DNA of 64,000 nucleotides from Terribium retamae (GTDB taxonomy: Bacteria; Pseudomonadota; Alphaproteobacteria; Rhizobiales; Rhizobiaceae), in NCBI RefSeq assembly GCF_022347545.1, contig NZ_JAKREW010000011.1, positions 62,001-126,000 of the forward strand, in the 5' to 3' direction. Below, one piece after another: positions 52,867 through 62,227 of this stretch. The stretch's first letter is position 1. Each line of letters begins with the position of its first letter. Below the pieces are notes generated by a model, which searched no databases, had not been told where the DNA came from, and saw nothing but the letters and a program-made list of their open reading frames with translations. Made by a program: the position numbers and the translations under genes.

Positions 52867-53982
52867 CTATTCCGCCGCTTTCAGTAACTGGTCTCGATCG
52901 AGAGGCAAGGAAACAACCTTCGTTCGGCATAGGCGGCCGCGAAGCCATTGCCCAAGCCGCGGCATCTCTTCCGGCCGCACGAAAGCCGCCACGACTTTCT
53001 GCGCGCCGGTGCGGGTGACGAGGTCCATCGTGTCCTGCAGCCGGGGATGGACATTCCAGCGCAGCCATCGCGCTTCGTCGCACTGGAGCATATCCCAGGC
53101 CGGCGTCTTTTCCGGGACATGACCTGAAAACAGAAAGCGGAATCCCTCATCCCGACGCTGTAGCAGTTGCGCCGCCAATCCGGTCTCCGCATTGGCCTCC
53201 GTCGCCACGATCACCTGATCCGGCGACCATTCGTTATCGAGGGCCATCGAGCCCAGCAGCGTTGCGATAGCTGCACGTTTGTCATCGCCGGTCATGCCCG
53301 TTTCGTCATCCGCAAGGCGTTCCATTTCCCGACGCACGACCGGGCAGGCGATCGCCTTCAGGCCCAGTCCACTCAAGGCCAGCATCATTTCCGGCCCCCG
53401 CCCGCCCGCCGGCACGCACAGCACCGCGCCCTTCACGGCGAAATCAGCAATGGCTTCAATCTGCGTTGAAAGCGCCTCGTCGAAATCACCATAGGACGCA
53501 TCGGTTATGAGGCAGCCCGCTGCGGGCGGCTGGTCGAAAGGCAACAGCAGCGATTCCGCGCTCCAGTCCCCCATGTAAAGAACGCCACCATGATCGGCGA
53601 AATGAAACCAGATGCCGCCGGGCGCATGGCCGTTTCTGCCGACAGTGACAGGCAGGCCGGCGATTTCGGTTTTCCCGCTGATCGGCAGCTCGAAACGCCG
53701 TTCGAGCGGGAGTATCGCTTCGGCGATCTGGCGAAACGTCTGAGCCGTCGCATAGACCGACGGATTGCCGATCTGGCCTGCAAGATCCAGCGAGCCGACA
53801 TGATCGATATGGGCGTGGGAAAGGCAGATCGCGTCGACCGATCCGACGTCCGAAAGGTCGGGCTTCACACCCGGTTGCGGACCCTCGCCGAGATCGAGGA
53901 GAATACGCCGACCATGCATGTCCAGCAGGAAGGCGGCTGGGAGCTTGCCACCCTGCCCGCTGACAACCGTCAATTTTGCCAA
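52867..53982 (-). CDS. Metallo-beta-lactamase-fold hydrolase (beta-CASP/RNase-like)
   Basis: A 371-residue protein. The TTG at 53982 has AAGGGG about 8 bases upstream and overlaps the permease stop by 13 bp. The zinc motif H56-x-H58-x-D60-H61 (SHAHIDH) is complete, followed by later ligands (GRNGHAPGG, MGDWS). The C-terminal half (DASYGDF, AGGRGPEMM, FSGHVPEKTP) resembles beta-CASP phosphodiesterases that act on nucleic acids, but a narrower substrate is possible. It lies between the ABC permease and phosphatase genes, suggesting stepwise cleavage of an imported phosphodiester. Confidence 0.82.
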   Translation of the reverse strand: MAKLTVVSGQGGKLPAAFLLDMHGRRILLDLGEGPQPGVKPDLSDVGSVDAICLSHAHIDHVGSLDLAGQIGNPSVYATAQTFRQIAEAILPLERRFELPISGKTEIAGLPVTVGRNGHAPGGIWFHFADHGGVLYMGDWSAESLLLPFDQPPAAGCLITDASYGDFDEALSTQIEAIADFAVKGAVLCVPAGGRGPEMMLALSGLGLKAIACPVVRREMERLADDETGMTGDDKRAAIATLLGSMALDNEWSPDQVIVATEANAETGLAAQLLQRRDEGFRFLFSGHVPEKTPAWDMLQCDEARWLRWNVHPRLQDTMDLVTRTGAQKVVAAFVRPEEMPRLGQWLRGRLCRTKVVSLPLDRDQLLKAAE

Positions 53983-55703
53983 GGAATTACCCCTTTCGGC
54001 AGGTGGCGTGAGAAGCGGGTCGCCACCAGCATCAGGATCAGCACGGCCGCGATCATCAGGCAACCGACAGCGGCGGCAAGCGTCGATGATCCGCCTTCCT
54101 CCAGGAAGACCACCATCGGACCGATGGTGCGGGCATTGGAGGAGACGAGCAGAATCGAGACCTGGATCTCGTTGAGAGCGCTCATGAAGACCATGACACC
54201 GCCTGCAACCGCTGCGGGCGCGACGAGCGGGATGACCACATCCCGCATGCGTGCCAGGAAACCTGCACCCGCCACCTGGGCCGCCTCTTCCATGGCACGG
54301 TCGACCTGCGCGAAGCCGCTGAGGACGGGACGCAGCGCGAGAGCCAGGAAGCTGGAGAGATAGGCGGCGAGGATGATCCAGACGGTCCCGTAAATGCTGA
54401 AACCGAGAACAGGCAGCGGCTTGAGGAAGAACAGGATCATCGCCACGGCCAGGATGATGCCGGGAAGCGCATAGGCGAGTTCGCTGAAAAGATGCAGCAT
54501 GCGCACCAGCGGCCCGCGCTTCCAGACGATGAAGTAAGCCATGAACAGCGACACGGCCATCAGGATGACGACGGTGACCGACGTCAGCAGCAGGCTGGTC
54601 AGGAACGCGTTGCGGATCGAAGCCTGATGGACGAGGGCATTGGCATAGTTCACCAGCGTCAGGGTTTTCCAGCTCAGTTCCTGGCCGAAGCCGGTGACCA
54701 GCGACGTGGCCACCAGCGCAGACAATGGCAAAGCCATGGTGAGCACGATGAACAGCCAGCTGGCAGCTTCGACGACGGGGCGCCAGCGCCCCAACCTTAT
54801 TTCGAGCGAACGGCCGATGCCGTCGACGCGCACGTCGTTCCGCTGGCCGAGCCAACCGCTGATGGCGACTCCGACAATGGTCAGTGTCGACAGAAGCAAA
54901 GCCAACACTGCCATGTCGGCGAGTGCCGAAGGACCGTAACTGTTCATCTGTTGGTAGATCAGCGTGATCAGGGTCGGGTATCGCGCCGGAATACCCAGCA
55001 TCGCCTGGATGCCGAAATTGCTGATCGACGACACGAAGGCCAGCGCGGCACCGGCGAACAGGCCGGCCCGCGCCAGAGGCATGATGATGGTGAAGATCAG
55101 CGTCCAGCTGGTGGCGCCGGCGGCGCGCGCAGCCTCGACCAGTTCGGCAGGCAAGCGTCGCAACGCTGCCCGCACGGTCAGGAACACCAGCGGCGCGTGA
55201 TAAAAGCCCAGCAGCAGGATGATGCCGCCTGGTGAATAGAGCGGGTGGCGTCCGCCATCGTGCAGGGAAAGTCCCAGCAGGCCCAAGACAGGACTGGACG
55301 GCGAAAAGGCCTGCACCCAGGCAAGAGCGGTCACCTGCGGAGGGATCATCAGCGGCAGCACGAATGCGAAGACCCAGGCCGTCTTGAATCGCATGTCGGT
55401 GAGCACGGTGAGTGCAGCGGCGATGGTGCCGAGCACCATGGCAAGCATCGTGGACAGTACAGCGACGACCAATGTGTTGGTCGAGGCCGTCAGCACCTTC
55501 TTCTTCCAGAGCAATTCGGCAACATGGCCGAAATCGATCACGCCGGCCGGTGCGATCGCGGCGATGGCAAGACGCAGCAGCGGTGCGAAAGACAGGCCGG
55601 CGACGAAGATCACCAGCAGCCCCAGCACCATCCATTCAGCCTTGGGAAGAAGCGCCGGCAACCGCCGGCGCTCCTGAATCCCTTCCATGGCAATCAGCGC
55701 CAT
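53970..55703 (-). CDS. Fused ABC importer permease (Fe3+/polyamine type)
   Basis: A 577-residue inner-membrane protein in which two permease domains are fused, as in FbpB/ThiP. Each half has about six helices and its own EAA loop: AARAAGATSWTLIFTIIMPLARAG in the first and AAQVAGAGFLARMRDVVIPLVAP in the second. The gene begins 14 bp after the binding-protein stop. The cargo cannot be read from the permease. Confidence 0.93.
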   Translation of the reverse strand: MALIAMEGIQERRRLPALLPKAEWMVLGLLVIFVAGLSFAPLLRLAIAAIAPAGVIDFGHVAELLWKKKVLTASTNTLVVAVLSTMLAMVLGTIAAALTVLTDMRFKTAWVFAFVLPLMIPPQVTALAWVQAFSPSSPVLGLLGLSLHDGGRHPLYSPGGIILLLGFYHAPLVFLTVRAALRRLPAELVEAARAAGATSWTLIFTIIMPLARAGLFAGAALAFVSSISNFGIQAMLGIPARYPTLITLIYQQMNSYGPSALADMAVLALLLSTLTIVGVAISGWLGQRNDVRVDGIGRSLEIRLGRWRPVVEAASWLFIVLTMALPLSALVATSLVTGFGQELSWKTLTLVNYANALVHQASIRNAFLTSLLLTSVTVVILMAVSLFMAYFIVWKRGPLVRMLHLFSELAYALPGIILAVAMILFFLKPLPVLGFSIYGTVWIILAAYLSSFLALALRPVLSGFAQVDRAMEEAAQVAGAGFLARMRDVVIPLVAPAAVAGGVMVFMSALNEIQVSILLVSSNARTIGPMVVFLEEGGSSTLAAAVGCLMIAAVLILMLVATRFSRHLPKGVIPWQN

Positions 55704-55717
55704 TTTCTATCTTTCTA

Positions 55718-56683
55718 TCAACCGCCGAAAATCTTGGTGAACTTCTCGCGGGTCTCCTTGTCGGTCGCCACTGCATTGTCCGCATCCATCGGCAGGAGCT
55801 TGATGTCGGACAGTTTCGGGAAGCCGGCCGGCGGCGTGATCGAAGGATCGATCGGCAGGTTGCCCTGGGTAACCACGAGTTCCTGGCCCTCCTTGGAGAG
55901 CAGGAAGTCGATGAACTTCTTCGCGCCGTCCGCATTTTTGGCGGTCGACATGATCGCGACCGGCTCGGTGATGAAGGAGACGCCATCCTTCGGGAAAATC
56001 AGGTCGACGGGCGAACCCTTGGCCTTGGCCCGGATGACGTCGGCATCGGCAATGATGCCGTATTTGGCCAGACCGCTGGCGACGGCCTTGAGGGCTGGAC
56101 CATTGCCGCCTTCCGGCGCGATGTCGAGTTTGGCGAGGCCTTCATAGAATTCCCAGCCGATACTCGGAACGTTGACCACGCTGTGAAGATGATTGAGCGC
56201 GGCGCCCGAATAGAGCGGGCTCGGCACGGCGATCTGGCCCTTGTTGTCTTCCGTCAGCAAGGCGCTCCAGGTTTCGACCGGCTTGGCCTTCTCAGTGTTG
56301 TAGGCGATGCCGGTGGAGATGATCTTGGTGCCGAAGAACGTCATGTCCTTGTCGTAGGTGCTCTTGTCGTAGGAGCCGACCGGCGCCTGTGGATAGGCCA
56401 TCAGTCGGCCTTCCTTCTTCAACTGGCCAAGGTTGATGGTGTCGGCGACCAGCAGCACGTCCGGCTTGACGTCACCGGCTTCGATTTCAGCGCGCAGGAC
56501 GTTCAAGAGCTGGCTGGTGCCGTTGCGGGTCCATTCCACCTTGATGTCGGGGTACTTGGCCTGGAAGGCGTCGACGGTCTGCTGGGCGATCTCAGGCGAC
56601 TGCGACGTGTAGAGGGTCAAGGTTTCGGCGTTAACGGCTGTCCCGCTCAATAAGACGAGCGTGAGGGCAGTGGTGAGGCGCAT
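55718..56683 (-). CDS. ABC importer periplasmic binding protein (family 1, Fe3+/phosphonate-like)
   Basis: A 321-residue solute-binding protein with a signal peptide ending at about residue 19 (GTAVNA-ET). The mature N-terminus LTLYTSQSPEI and the KYPDIKVEW segment are typical of the FbpA/PhnS group. The tyrosine pair used by iron-binding FbpA near the C-terminus is not evident, so iron is less likely than an anionic organic cargo such as a phosphonate or phosphoester. That judgement is tentative. Confidence 0.9.
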   Translation of the reverse strand: MRLTTALTLVLLSGTAVNAETLTLYTSQSPEIAQQTVDAFQAKYPDIKVEWTRNGTSQLLNVLRAEIEAGDVKPDVLLVADTINLGQLKKEGRLMAYPQAPVGSYDKSTYDKDMTFFGTKIISTGIAYNTEKAKPVETWSALLTEDNKGQIAVPSPLYSGAALNHLHSVVNVPSIGWEFYEGLAKLDIAPEGGNGPALKAVASGLAKYGIIADADVIRAKAKGSPVDLIFPKDGVSFITEPVAIMSTAKNADGAKKFIDFLLSKEGQELVVTQGNLPIDPSITPPAGFPKLSDIKLLPMDADNAVATDKETREKFTKIFGG

Positions 56684-56715
56684 AAGGAACTCCTGTTGCT
56701 GAGTGAAAAAAGTCG

Positions 56716-57786
56716 TCAGGCAGCGGCGGGAATGACCCAGCCGTCGCGGATGCAGACCTGGATGGTGTCGTCCGCAGGAATGGCGACATCTGCCGGTGCG
56801 TGCAGCGTCAGCTGCAGGGCCGGGTCCGCGGTAGCGATGAAATCGACCTGGCTATGGTTGCCGCGATAGATGACCCGCTCGACCTTGCCGGCGAAACCAT
56901 CGTCCCCCGGCTGGGCCAGACGCATCGCCGAGGTGTGGACGGAAAGCTTGGCCGATGAACGAACTTGCTCGCTCCTGCGGGCCCGGACACGATGGTCCTT
57001 GCCGAAGATACTGACGATCGCCGCCTCGGCTTCGGGGCGCACATCCCGCACAGGCAACACCTGGCCGTTGCCGATGAAACGGGCGACCATTTCGCTCTGC
57101 GGCTCGCGATAGAGATCACGCGGCCGGTCAAACTGCACCAGTCGGCCTCGATCGATCACCGCGATGCGGTCGGCCAGCGCCATCGCCTCGGACTGATCAT
57201 GGGTGATGTAGACCATGGTGGCGCCGGTATGGCGGTGGAAACGCACGAACTCGTTTTCCATTGCCGCCCGCAGATGCACGTCAAGATTGGCCAGCGGCTC
57301 GTCCAGCAGCATCACTGAGGGCTTGGCGGCAAGACAACGGGCCAAGGCGACACGCTGGCGTTGGCCTCCGGACAGATCGGAAGGCGCGCGCTCGGCCAGA
57401 TTTTCCATGCCGACGACCGACAAGGCCTCGCGGCTGCGCTGTAGACGTTCCTGAGAATTCACGCCGGCGATCTTGAGCGCATAGCCGACATTGTCGGCCA
57501 CGCTCATATGCGGCCAGAGCGCATAGTTCTGGAAGACGATGCCGATGTTGCGCTTTTCCGGAGGCACGTTCGCCTCCCGGGACGATACGACGCGACCACC
57601 GAGCTGGATCGTGCCTTCGTCTGGCGTTTCGAAGCCGGCGAGCAAGCGCAGCAAGGTCGTCTTGCCGCAGCCCGAGGGTCCGAGAACCGCGATGAATTCG
57701 CCGTCGACGATGTGCATTGCCACGCGATCGAGAACGCGTTTGCCGCCATACATCTTCGACAGGTCACTGATGACGATATCGGCCAC
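56716..57786 (-). CDS. ABC importer ATPase (FbpC/PotA type)
   Basis: A 356-residue ATPase with Walker A GPSGCGKTT, signature DLSGGQRQRVALARCL, Walker B SVMLLDEPLANLD and switch ITHDQSEA. The C-terminal about 110 residues form a TOBE/OB regulatory domain. It is the first gene of the five-gene operon and faces the LacI regulator across the 16-bp palindrome at 57871. Confidence 0.95.
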   Translation of the reverse strand: MADIVISDLSKMYGGKRVLDRVAMHIVDGEFIAVLGPSGCGKTTLLRLLAGFETPDEGTIQLGGRVVSSREANVPPEKRNIGIVFQNYALWPHMSVADNVGYALKIAGVNSQERLQRSREALSVVGMENLAERAPSDLSGGQRQRVALARCLAAKPSVMLLDEPLANLDVHLRAAMENEFVRFHRHTGATMVYITHDQSEAMALADRIAVIDRGRLVQFDRPRDLYREPQSEMVARFIGNGQVLPVRDVRPEAEAAIVSIFGKDHRVRARRSEQVRSSAKLSVHTSAMRLAQPGDDGFAGKVERVIYRGNHSQVDFIATADPALQLTLHAPADVAIPADDTIQVCIRDGWVIPAAA

Positions 57787-57870
57787 GTCGACGCCTCAAC
57801 GATTTGAAAAGAAAGGTTTTTCTTGAATTCTTGCTCTGGACAATCGCATTGCAACTTCATAACAATGCGT

Positions 57871-57886
57871 TTGCACACGTGTGCAA
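57871..57886. promoter_or_regulatory. LacI-type operator TTGCACACGTGTGCAA
   Basis: Perfect 16-bp palindrome with the central CG expected for LacI-family operators. It lies 85 bp upstream of the ABC ATPase gene and 89 bp upstream of the lacI-type gene. Confidence 0.8.
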
Positions 57887-57974
57887 TTTAGCGAGCTTGT
57901 GCTTCAGTTTTATGACGGCAAAGACAAAAGTTCAGATTGCTCGGCGGCCTTTGCGCCACGATGGAGGATCGACA

Positions 57975-58982
57975 ATGAAGAGCGGTTTCATCACGGCGGC
58001 GGACGTCGCAAGGGAAGCCGGCGTCTCGCGTTCCGCCGTCTCGCGAACCTTTACCCCGGGCGCCAGCGTGTCGAAGGATGTGCGGGAACGTATCCTGCGC
58101 GCCGCGGAAAAACTCGGTTACCGGGTCAACAGGCTGGCCCAGGGTCTGCAGATGGCGCAGTCCAACCTCGTCGGCGTGGTGGCAGCCAACCTGACCTCCC
58201 CGTTCAACACTGCCCTGCTCGATGGCATCAGCGCCGCCCTCTTCAAGCGCGGGCTGCAATGCATGCTCTTGAATGCGGAAGCCGCACGCGACGATATCGG
58301 CAACCTTGTCAACCAGGTCCTGGAATATCGGGTGCGCGCAGTGATCATCCTTTCAGGCGCACCGCCAGAAGAGATCATCGAAGCCTGCCTGCGCAATGAT
58401 GTCCGCCTTATCCTGATCAATCGCGGCACGCTGCCCGGCAACGCCGACAAGATCGATACGGATGATTTGACCGGCGGACGACTGGCGGCCGAACGCATGT
58501 TGCAGGATGGACGACGCCATGTCGCGATCATGCGCAGCGGCAACGGCAGCGTTAGCCAGAAGCGACGTGTTGAGAGCTTCGTCACCCGTATGAATCAGGC
58601 GGATGTTAAGATCACAGACTGGATGCGTGGTCCGAACAGTTTCGAAACAGGGTGTGAGGCCGCCCGCATATTGCTGGCCGACAAGTCGATCGATGGCGCT
58701 TTCTGTGCAACGGACCTGATCGCCCTCGGCTTCCTCAACACCGCCCGGTTTGAGCTGGGCATCCAGGTGCCGCGCGACTTCTCCATCATCGGTTTCGACA
58801 ACATCCCGGAGACCGAATGGCCGTCGCATAGGCTGACCACGGTCAGCCACCCCGTCAAAGCTTTCATCGAAGCGATCCTGAATTGCCTCGACGACGATCG
58901 CCAGTTGTCCGAAGGCGCACTGAACTTCACGATCCCGGTGGAGCTGATCGAACGGGGCACAACCGCGGCCCATGACGCGTAG
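57975..58982 (+). CDS. LacI-family transcriptional regulator
   Basis: A 335-residue repressor. The ATG at 57975 has GGAGGATCGACA upstream. The N-terminal HTH is TAADVAREAGVSRSAVSRTF, followed by the hinge helix ERILRAAEKLGYRVN that contacts the central CG step of the operator. The periplasmic-binding-like domain from about 60 to 330 binds the inducer. Its target is almost certainly the divergent importer/hydrolase/phosphatase operon and its own gene through the palindrome at 57871. The inducer would be the imported compound. Confidence 0.93.
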   Translation: MKSGFITAADVAREAGVSRSAVSRTFTPGASVSKDVRERILRAAEKLGYRVNRLAQGLQMAQSNLVGVVAANLTSPFNTALLDGISAALFKRGLQCMLLNAEAARDDIGNLVNQVLEYRVRAVIILSGAPPEEIIEACLRNDVRLILINRGTLPGNADKIDTDDLTGGRLAAERMLQDGRRHVAIMRSGNGSVSQKRRVESFVTRMNQADVKITDWMRGPNSFETGCEAARILLADKSIDGAFCATDLIALGFLNTARFELGIQVPRDFSIIGFDNIPETEWPSHRLTTVSHPVKAFIEAILNCLDDDRQLSEGALNFTIPVELIERGTTAAHDA

Positions 58983-58994
58983 TCGACCATAGTC

Positions 58995-59026
58995 AGGCGG
59001 CCGCGACAGATGGGGTGCGGCCGCCT
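58995..59026. terminator. Hairpin between convergent lacI and TonB-receptor genes
   Basis: Perfect 10-bp stem AGGCGGCCGC/GCGGCCGCCT with a 12-base loop. There is no U tract, so it is terminator-like rather than a proven terminator. Confidence 0.55.
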
Positions 59027-59040
59027 CCCCGGGCAACGGA

Positions 59041-61131
59041 CTAGAAGCTTCCTTTTACACCAACGCCGAACGTACGTGGCATGGTCATGCTCGCTTCGAC
59101 GCCGCCGATGCCGCGGTTCTGCTGCATGTAGGTGGGCGCGCGTTCGTCGAAGATGTTCTTGACATAGCCGTAGACCTGCAAGTGCTCGTTGAAGTCGTAG
59201 CTCGCACGGGCATCGGCGATCGTGTAGGGCTCGATCAGATAGCTCGGCGTGTTGGCGGTGTCGGAATAATATCTGTCCAAATGGCGAACCTCGCCGGAGA
59301 GATTGAACTTTTCCGTCACGTCCCAACTGGCGCCGAAGCTCAGCATGTAGCCGGGCGACTTGGCGAACTCGTTGCCTTCATAGGCGACGTTGCTCGAAAT
59401 CCTATCGATGCGCGTATGCAGCAGACCGGCGCTGGCCTTGAGCGTCAGATCGTCGAGGATGCGATAGTCGGCTCCGACCTCGAGCCCGTAGGCGTGCGCC
59501 TTCTCGGCGTTGATCGTGTAGGACTGCGCGACACCCGAGGAGATCACGACAGGGATCGTGTACTGGGCATTCTTGAAATCCATGTAGAACAGATTGCCGT
59601 TCAGGGTGAGTGTGTCGTCCAGCAAATTGGCGCGAGTGAACAGCTCGTAGTTCCAAAGCGTCTCTTCCTCGAACGGCATCCACTTGCGCGCATTGAGATT
59701 GAGCGACACGCCGCCTGGATTGTAACCGCGGTTCACCGTCGCCCCCACGGTGAGGTCCGGCGTCACGGCATAAGCCAGGGAGACTTTCGGCAGCAGCGCA
59801 CTGAAAGTGGTGTCGAAATCGACCGGCTGCGGCGCAAAGACCGATTTGCCCTCGCGCTGTATGTGATCCTGCTGGTAACGTAGGCCGCCGGTCAACGTCC
59901 AGAAATCGGTAAGCCGGTAGCTCGCCTCACTGAACAGGCCGAGATTCTGTTTGGTGTCGTCGAAAGTCGACAGGCCGCTGAGATACAGCACCTCGTCGCT
60001 CTTGGTGTGAGCGTAATAGACACCCGCTACACCGCTCAGGGCATCGCCCTGTTCGCCGAAGGTCACACGTGCTTCATTGGATGCATTCTTCTGCTCGACA
60101 TCGGCATCGCCATTGTTGACGAGGCCGGTGGTGCGATGGACGGACGAAGCCGAATACTGCGTCTGGTTGAAGAACCTGAGGCCGTTGCCGACGTCATAGC
60201 TGATGTCGAGGATGCCGGTGTTGGTGTCCTGCTTCCAGGTCGGCATCGTCGTGGTGATGTGTTCGAGATTCTCGAACGGCGCCGATGCCGCCTCCTGGGA
60301 TGGCCGGTTCGACCTGTTATGCGAATAAGTGAACTTCGCCTCGAGACCGGGAATCTCGGCCGGTTGCCACAGCAGCTTGAAGCGGGCATTCAGCGCCGCG
60401 AAATCCTGGTCGGTATCGCCATGCTGGAACCGGGGGCTGATATAGTCGATGAAGGTATCGCGGCCCGAATAGTCGACAGCCAGGCGCGCCGCGAGTTCAT
60501 TGTCGGCGATCGGCCCGTTCAGCATGAACGAAGCCCGTTTCGAATTGTAGCTGCCGATCTCCGCCTGATAGGCGCCTTCGGGTGTGAATGTCGGGTCCTT
60601 GGTGTTGACGATGATCGCGCCGGCGATGGCGTTGGCACCTTGCGAAGTCGTCTGAGGCCCACGGAAGACCTCGATGCTGTCGACATCCCAGACCGATGAC
60701 GCGCCGAAATAGAATTCATTGTAGTTCAGGTAGTGACCGTCGAGGTTGATGGTGGCTCGCGGTACCGTGCCACCCCAGAAAGAACCCTGTCCCGTGAGCG
60801 GACCTTGCGTGTCCTGTCCACGGATGATCGGCGTGCTGACGGTATCGGTGAAGACGACATTGGGCACGTCCTGGATCACCTCGGACACGGAAGCATCGCC
60901 GGTCTTCTCCTTGGCGATCTGCTCGCCAGTGATGACGGTGACGGATGAGGCCGTGTCCTTGAGGCTGCGCGCGATCTTCTCGCCGGTGATGACGATCCGC
61001 TCGAGCAAGGTACTGCTTTCAGCCGCGGCCTGCGGTTTTTCCTGTGCCGAGGCGGCAGTCGCCGCGAGCGCCGACACAATCGAAAGCGTGCTGGCGCCAA
61101 GCTTTAGTGACGCAAGAATATGAGAAGGCAT
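59041..61131 (-). CDS. TonB-dependent outer-membrane receptor
   Basis: A 696-residue receptor. The ATG at 61131 gives a signal peptide (LGASTLSIVSALAATAASA); a longer frame to 61404 is not signal-like. A TonB box (ERIVITGEKI) and plug domain (about 60-170, with IRGQDTQGP) are followed by a 22-strand barrel that ends in a C-terminal phenylalanine (GVKGSF). Such receptors take up siderophores or other large ligands. The nearby siderophore-type ABC ATPase and LLM monooxygenase may belong to the same uptake path, although they are on a separate transcript. Confidence 0.92.
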   Translation of the reverse strand: MPSHILASLKLGASTLSIVSALAATAASAQEKPQAAAESSTLLERIVITGEKIARSLKDTASSVTVITGEQIAKEKTGDASVSEVIQDVPNVVFTDTVSTPIIRGQDTQGPLTGQGSFWGGTVPRATINLDGHYLNYNEFYFGASSVWDVDSIEVFRGPQTTSQGANAIAGAIIVNTKDPTFTPEGAYQAEIGSYNSKRASFMLNGPIADNELAARLAVDYSGRDTFIDYISPRFQHGDTDQDFAALNARFKLLWQPAEIPGLEAKFTYSHNRSNRPSQEAASAPFENLEHITTTMPTWKQDTNTGILDISYDVGNGLRFFNQTQYSASSVHRTTGLVNNGDADVEQKNASNEARVTFGEQGDALSGVAGVYYAHTKSDEVLYLSGLSTFDDTKQNLGLFSEASYRLTDFWTLTGGLRYQQDHIQREGKSVFAPQPVDFDTTFSALLPKVSLAYAVTPDLTVGATVNRGYNPGGVSLNLNARKWMPFEEETLWNYELFTRANLLDDTLTLNGNLFYMDFKNAQYTIPVVISSGVAQSYTINAEKAHAYGLEVGADYRILDDLTLKASAGLLHTRIDRISSNVAYEGNEFAKSPGYMLSFGASWDVTEKFNLSGEVRHLDRYYSDTANTPSYLIEPYTIADARASYDFNEHLQVYGYVKNIFDERAPTYMQQNRGIGGVEASMTMPRTFGVGVKGSF

Positions 61132-61430
61132 GAAGTCCCCGATCGCCCAAACAAGAAAACGCTGGCTGGGAACAGACCGTGGCTCGCGGATTGAAGAATT
61201 CCACAATGCATAGCGCATTCCGCATGTCAACACGCAGGGTGTTTCCAGCCATGCGTGCCGACGATCTTCTCGCAGGCAAGCCCGCCCCTTGTCGGGTGCG
61301 ATTGATCGCGAGGCCGAAGCACCGTAACGTCGCCTCGTCGTCAGCCGAGATCCATCCTCGTTCCTTTCAGCCTTGATGTTGCCTATATGATTGTCCCAAG
61401 CCACACACTCCTGCCGCCCGGACAGAACTC
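61132..61430. other. Divergent intergenic stretch, no gene seen
   Basis: About 300 bp between the receptor and IclR starts. No perfect dyad, Fur-like box or small ORF was recognised by eye. Confidence 0.45.
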
Positions 61431-62219
61431 GTGAAACCAGACCGTTCCGACGACGAAGGCGGCGGCACCGGCAAACGCTCCAAGACCATCCAATCGGTGT
61501 CCATCGCCGCTCGGTTCCTCGACATTCTGGCGAGAGCCGATGGTCCGCTGGCGCTGGGCGAAGTTGCGCGGCAGGGGCGCACGGGGACCTCGACGGCGCA
61601 TCGTTACATGCAGAGCCTGGTACGCGAACGGCTGGTGGCCCAGGATCCGATGACCGGTCGCTACGATCTTGGGCCGACCGCGCTCAGCATCGGCATGGGT
61701 GCGCTGCGACGCGTCGAGCCCGTCGAAGTCTCGGCGCGCCTGATGAAGACATTGTCGTCGGAGATCGCCGCGAGCTGTGGCGTCGCCATCTGGACCGACC
61801 AGGGGCCGACCATCATCCGCTGGTACCGCAGCTCGGATTTTTCGATCAGCACCGTGTCACTCGGCGACGTGCTTCCGCTCGACAACACGGCGTGCGGCCT
61901 GGTCTTCCAGGCCTATCTGCCGCGCGAGACTGTCGCAGCGGCCCGCAAGCGGCAACCCGCCACGTTCAGAGGCAGTCCGCCGTCGAAGGAAACGCTCGAT
62001 GCGGCGCGCCAGGCCGTCGGCGTTGAACTCAATGAGCATCTGTTTTCGCTGTTGACCGGCAAGGCGGCACCGGTGTTCGACGCACAGAACGAGATCGCCT
62101 GTGTCGTCACCACCGTTTCCTTCGTGAAGACGGCCGAGGCTGACGATCATTGGAATGCCTTGCGTGCCATGGCCCGGCAGGCCTCGCTGGAATCCGGATC
62201 CTCCCGAGACTGCGGCTGA
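61431..62219 (+). CDS. IclR-family transcriptional regulator
   Basis: A 262-residue regulator starting at GTG 61431. The winged HTH lies at about 20-80 (ALGEVARQGRTGTSTAHRYMQSL), and the IclR effector domain at about 90-250, with the conserved cysteine in DNTACGLVFQAYLP. It is convergent with the monooxygenase gene, with 8 bp between stops. Its likely targets are the TonB receptor gene and possibly itself. The effector is unknown. Confidence 0.9.
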   Translation: MKPDRSDDEGGGTGKRSKTIQSVSIAARFLDILARADGPLALGEVARQGRTGTSTAHRYMQSLVRERLVAQDPMTGRYDLGPTALSIGMGALRRVEPVEVSARLMKTLSSEIAASCGVAIWTDQGPTIIRWYRSSDFSISTVSLGDVLPLDNTACGLVFQAYLPRETVAAARKRQPATFRGSPPSKETLDAARQAVGVELNEHLFSLLTGKAAPVFDAQNEIACVVTTVSFVKTAEADDHWNALRAMARQASLESGSSRDCG

Positions 62220-62227
62220 ACTGAGCC

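Noticed and set aside
52867-55635. One 922-codon minus-strand frame that would fuse the MBL hydrolase to a long N-terminal extension
   Set aside because: The upstream two-thirds is the wrong frame of the ABC permease gene, whose own frame (53970-55703) has clear membrane domains. The hydrolase starts at TTG 53982 with its own SD.
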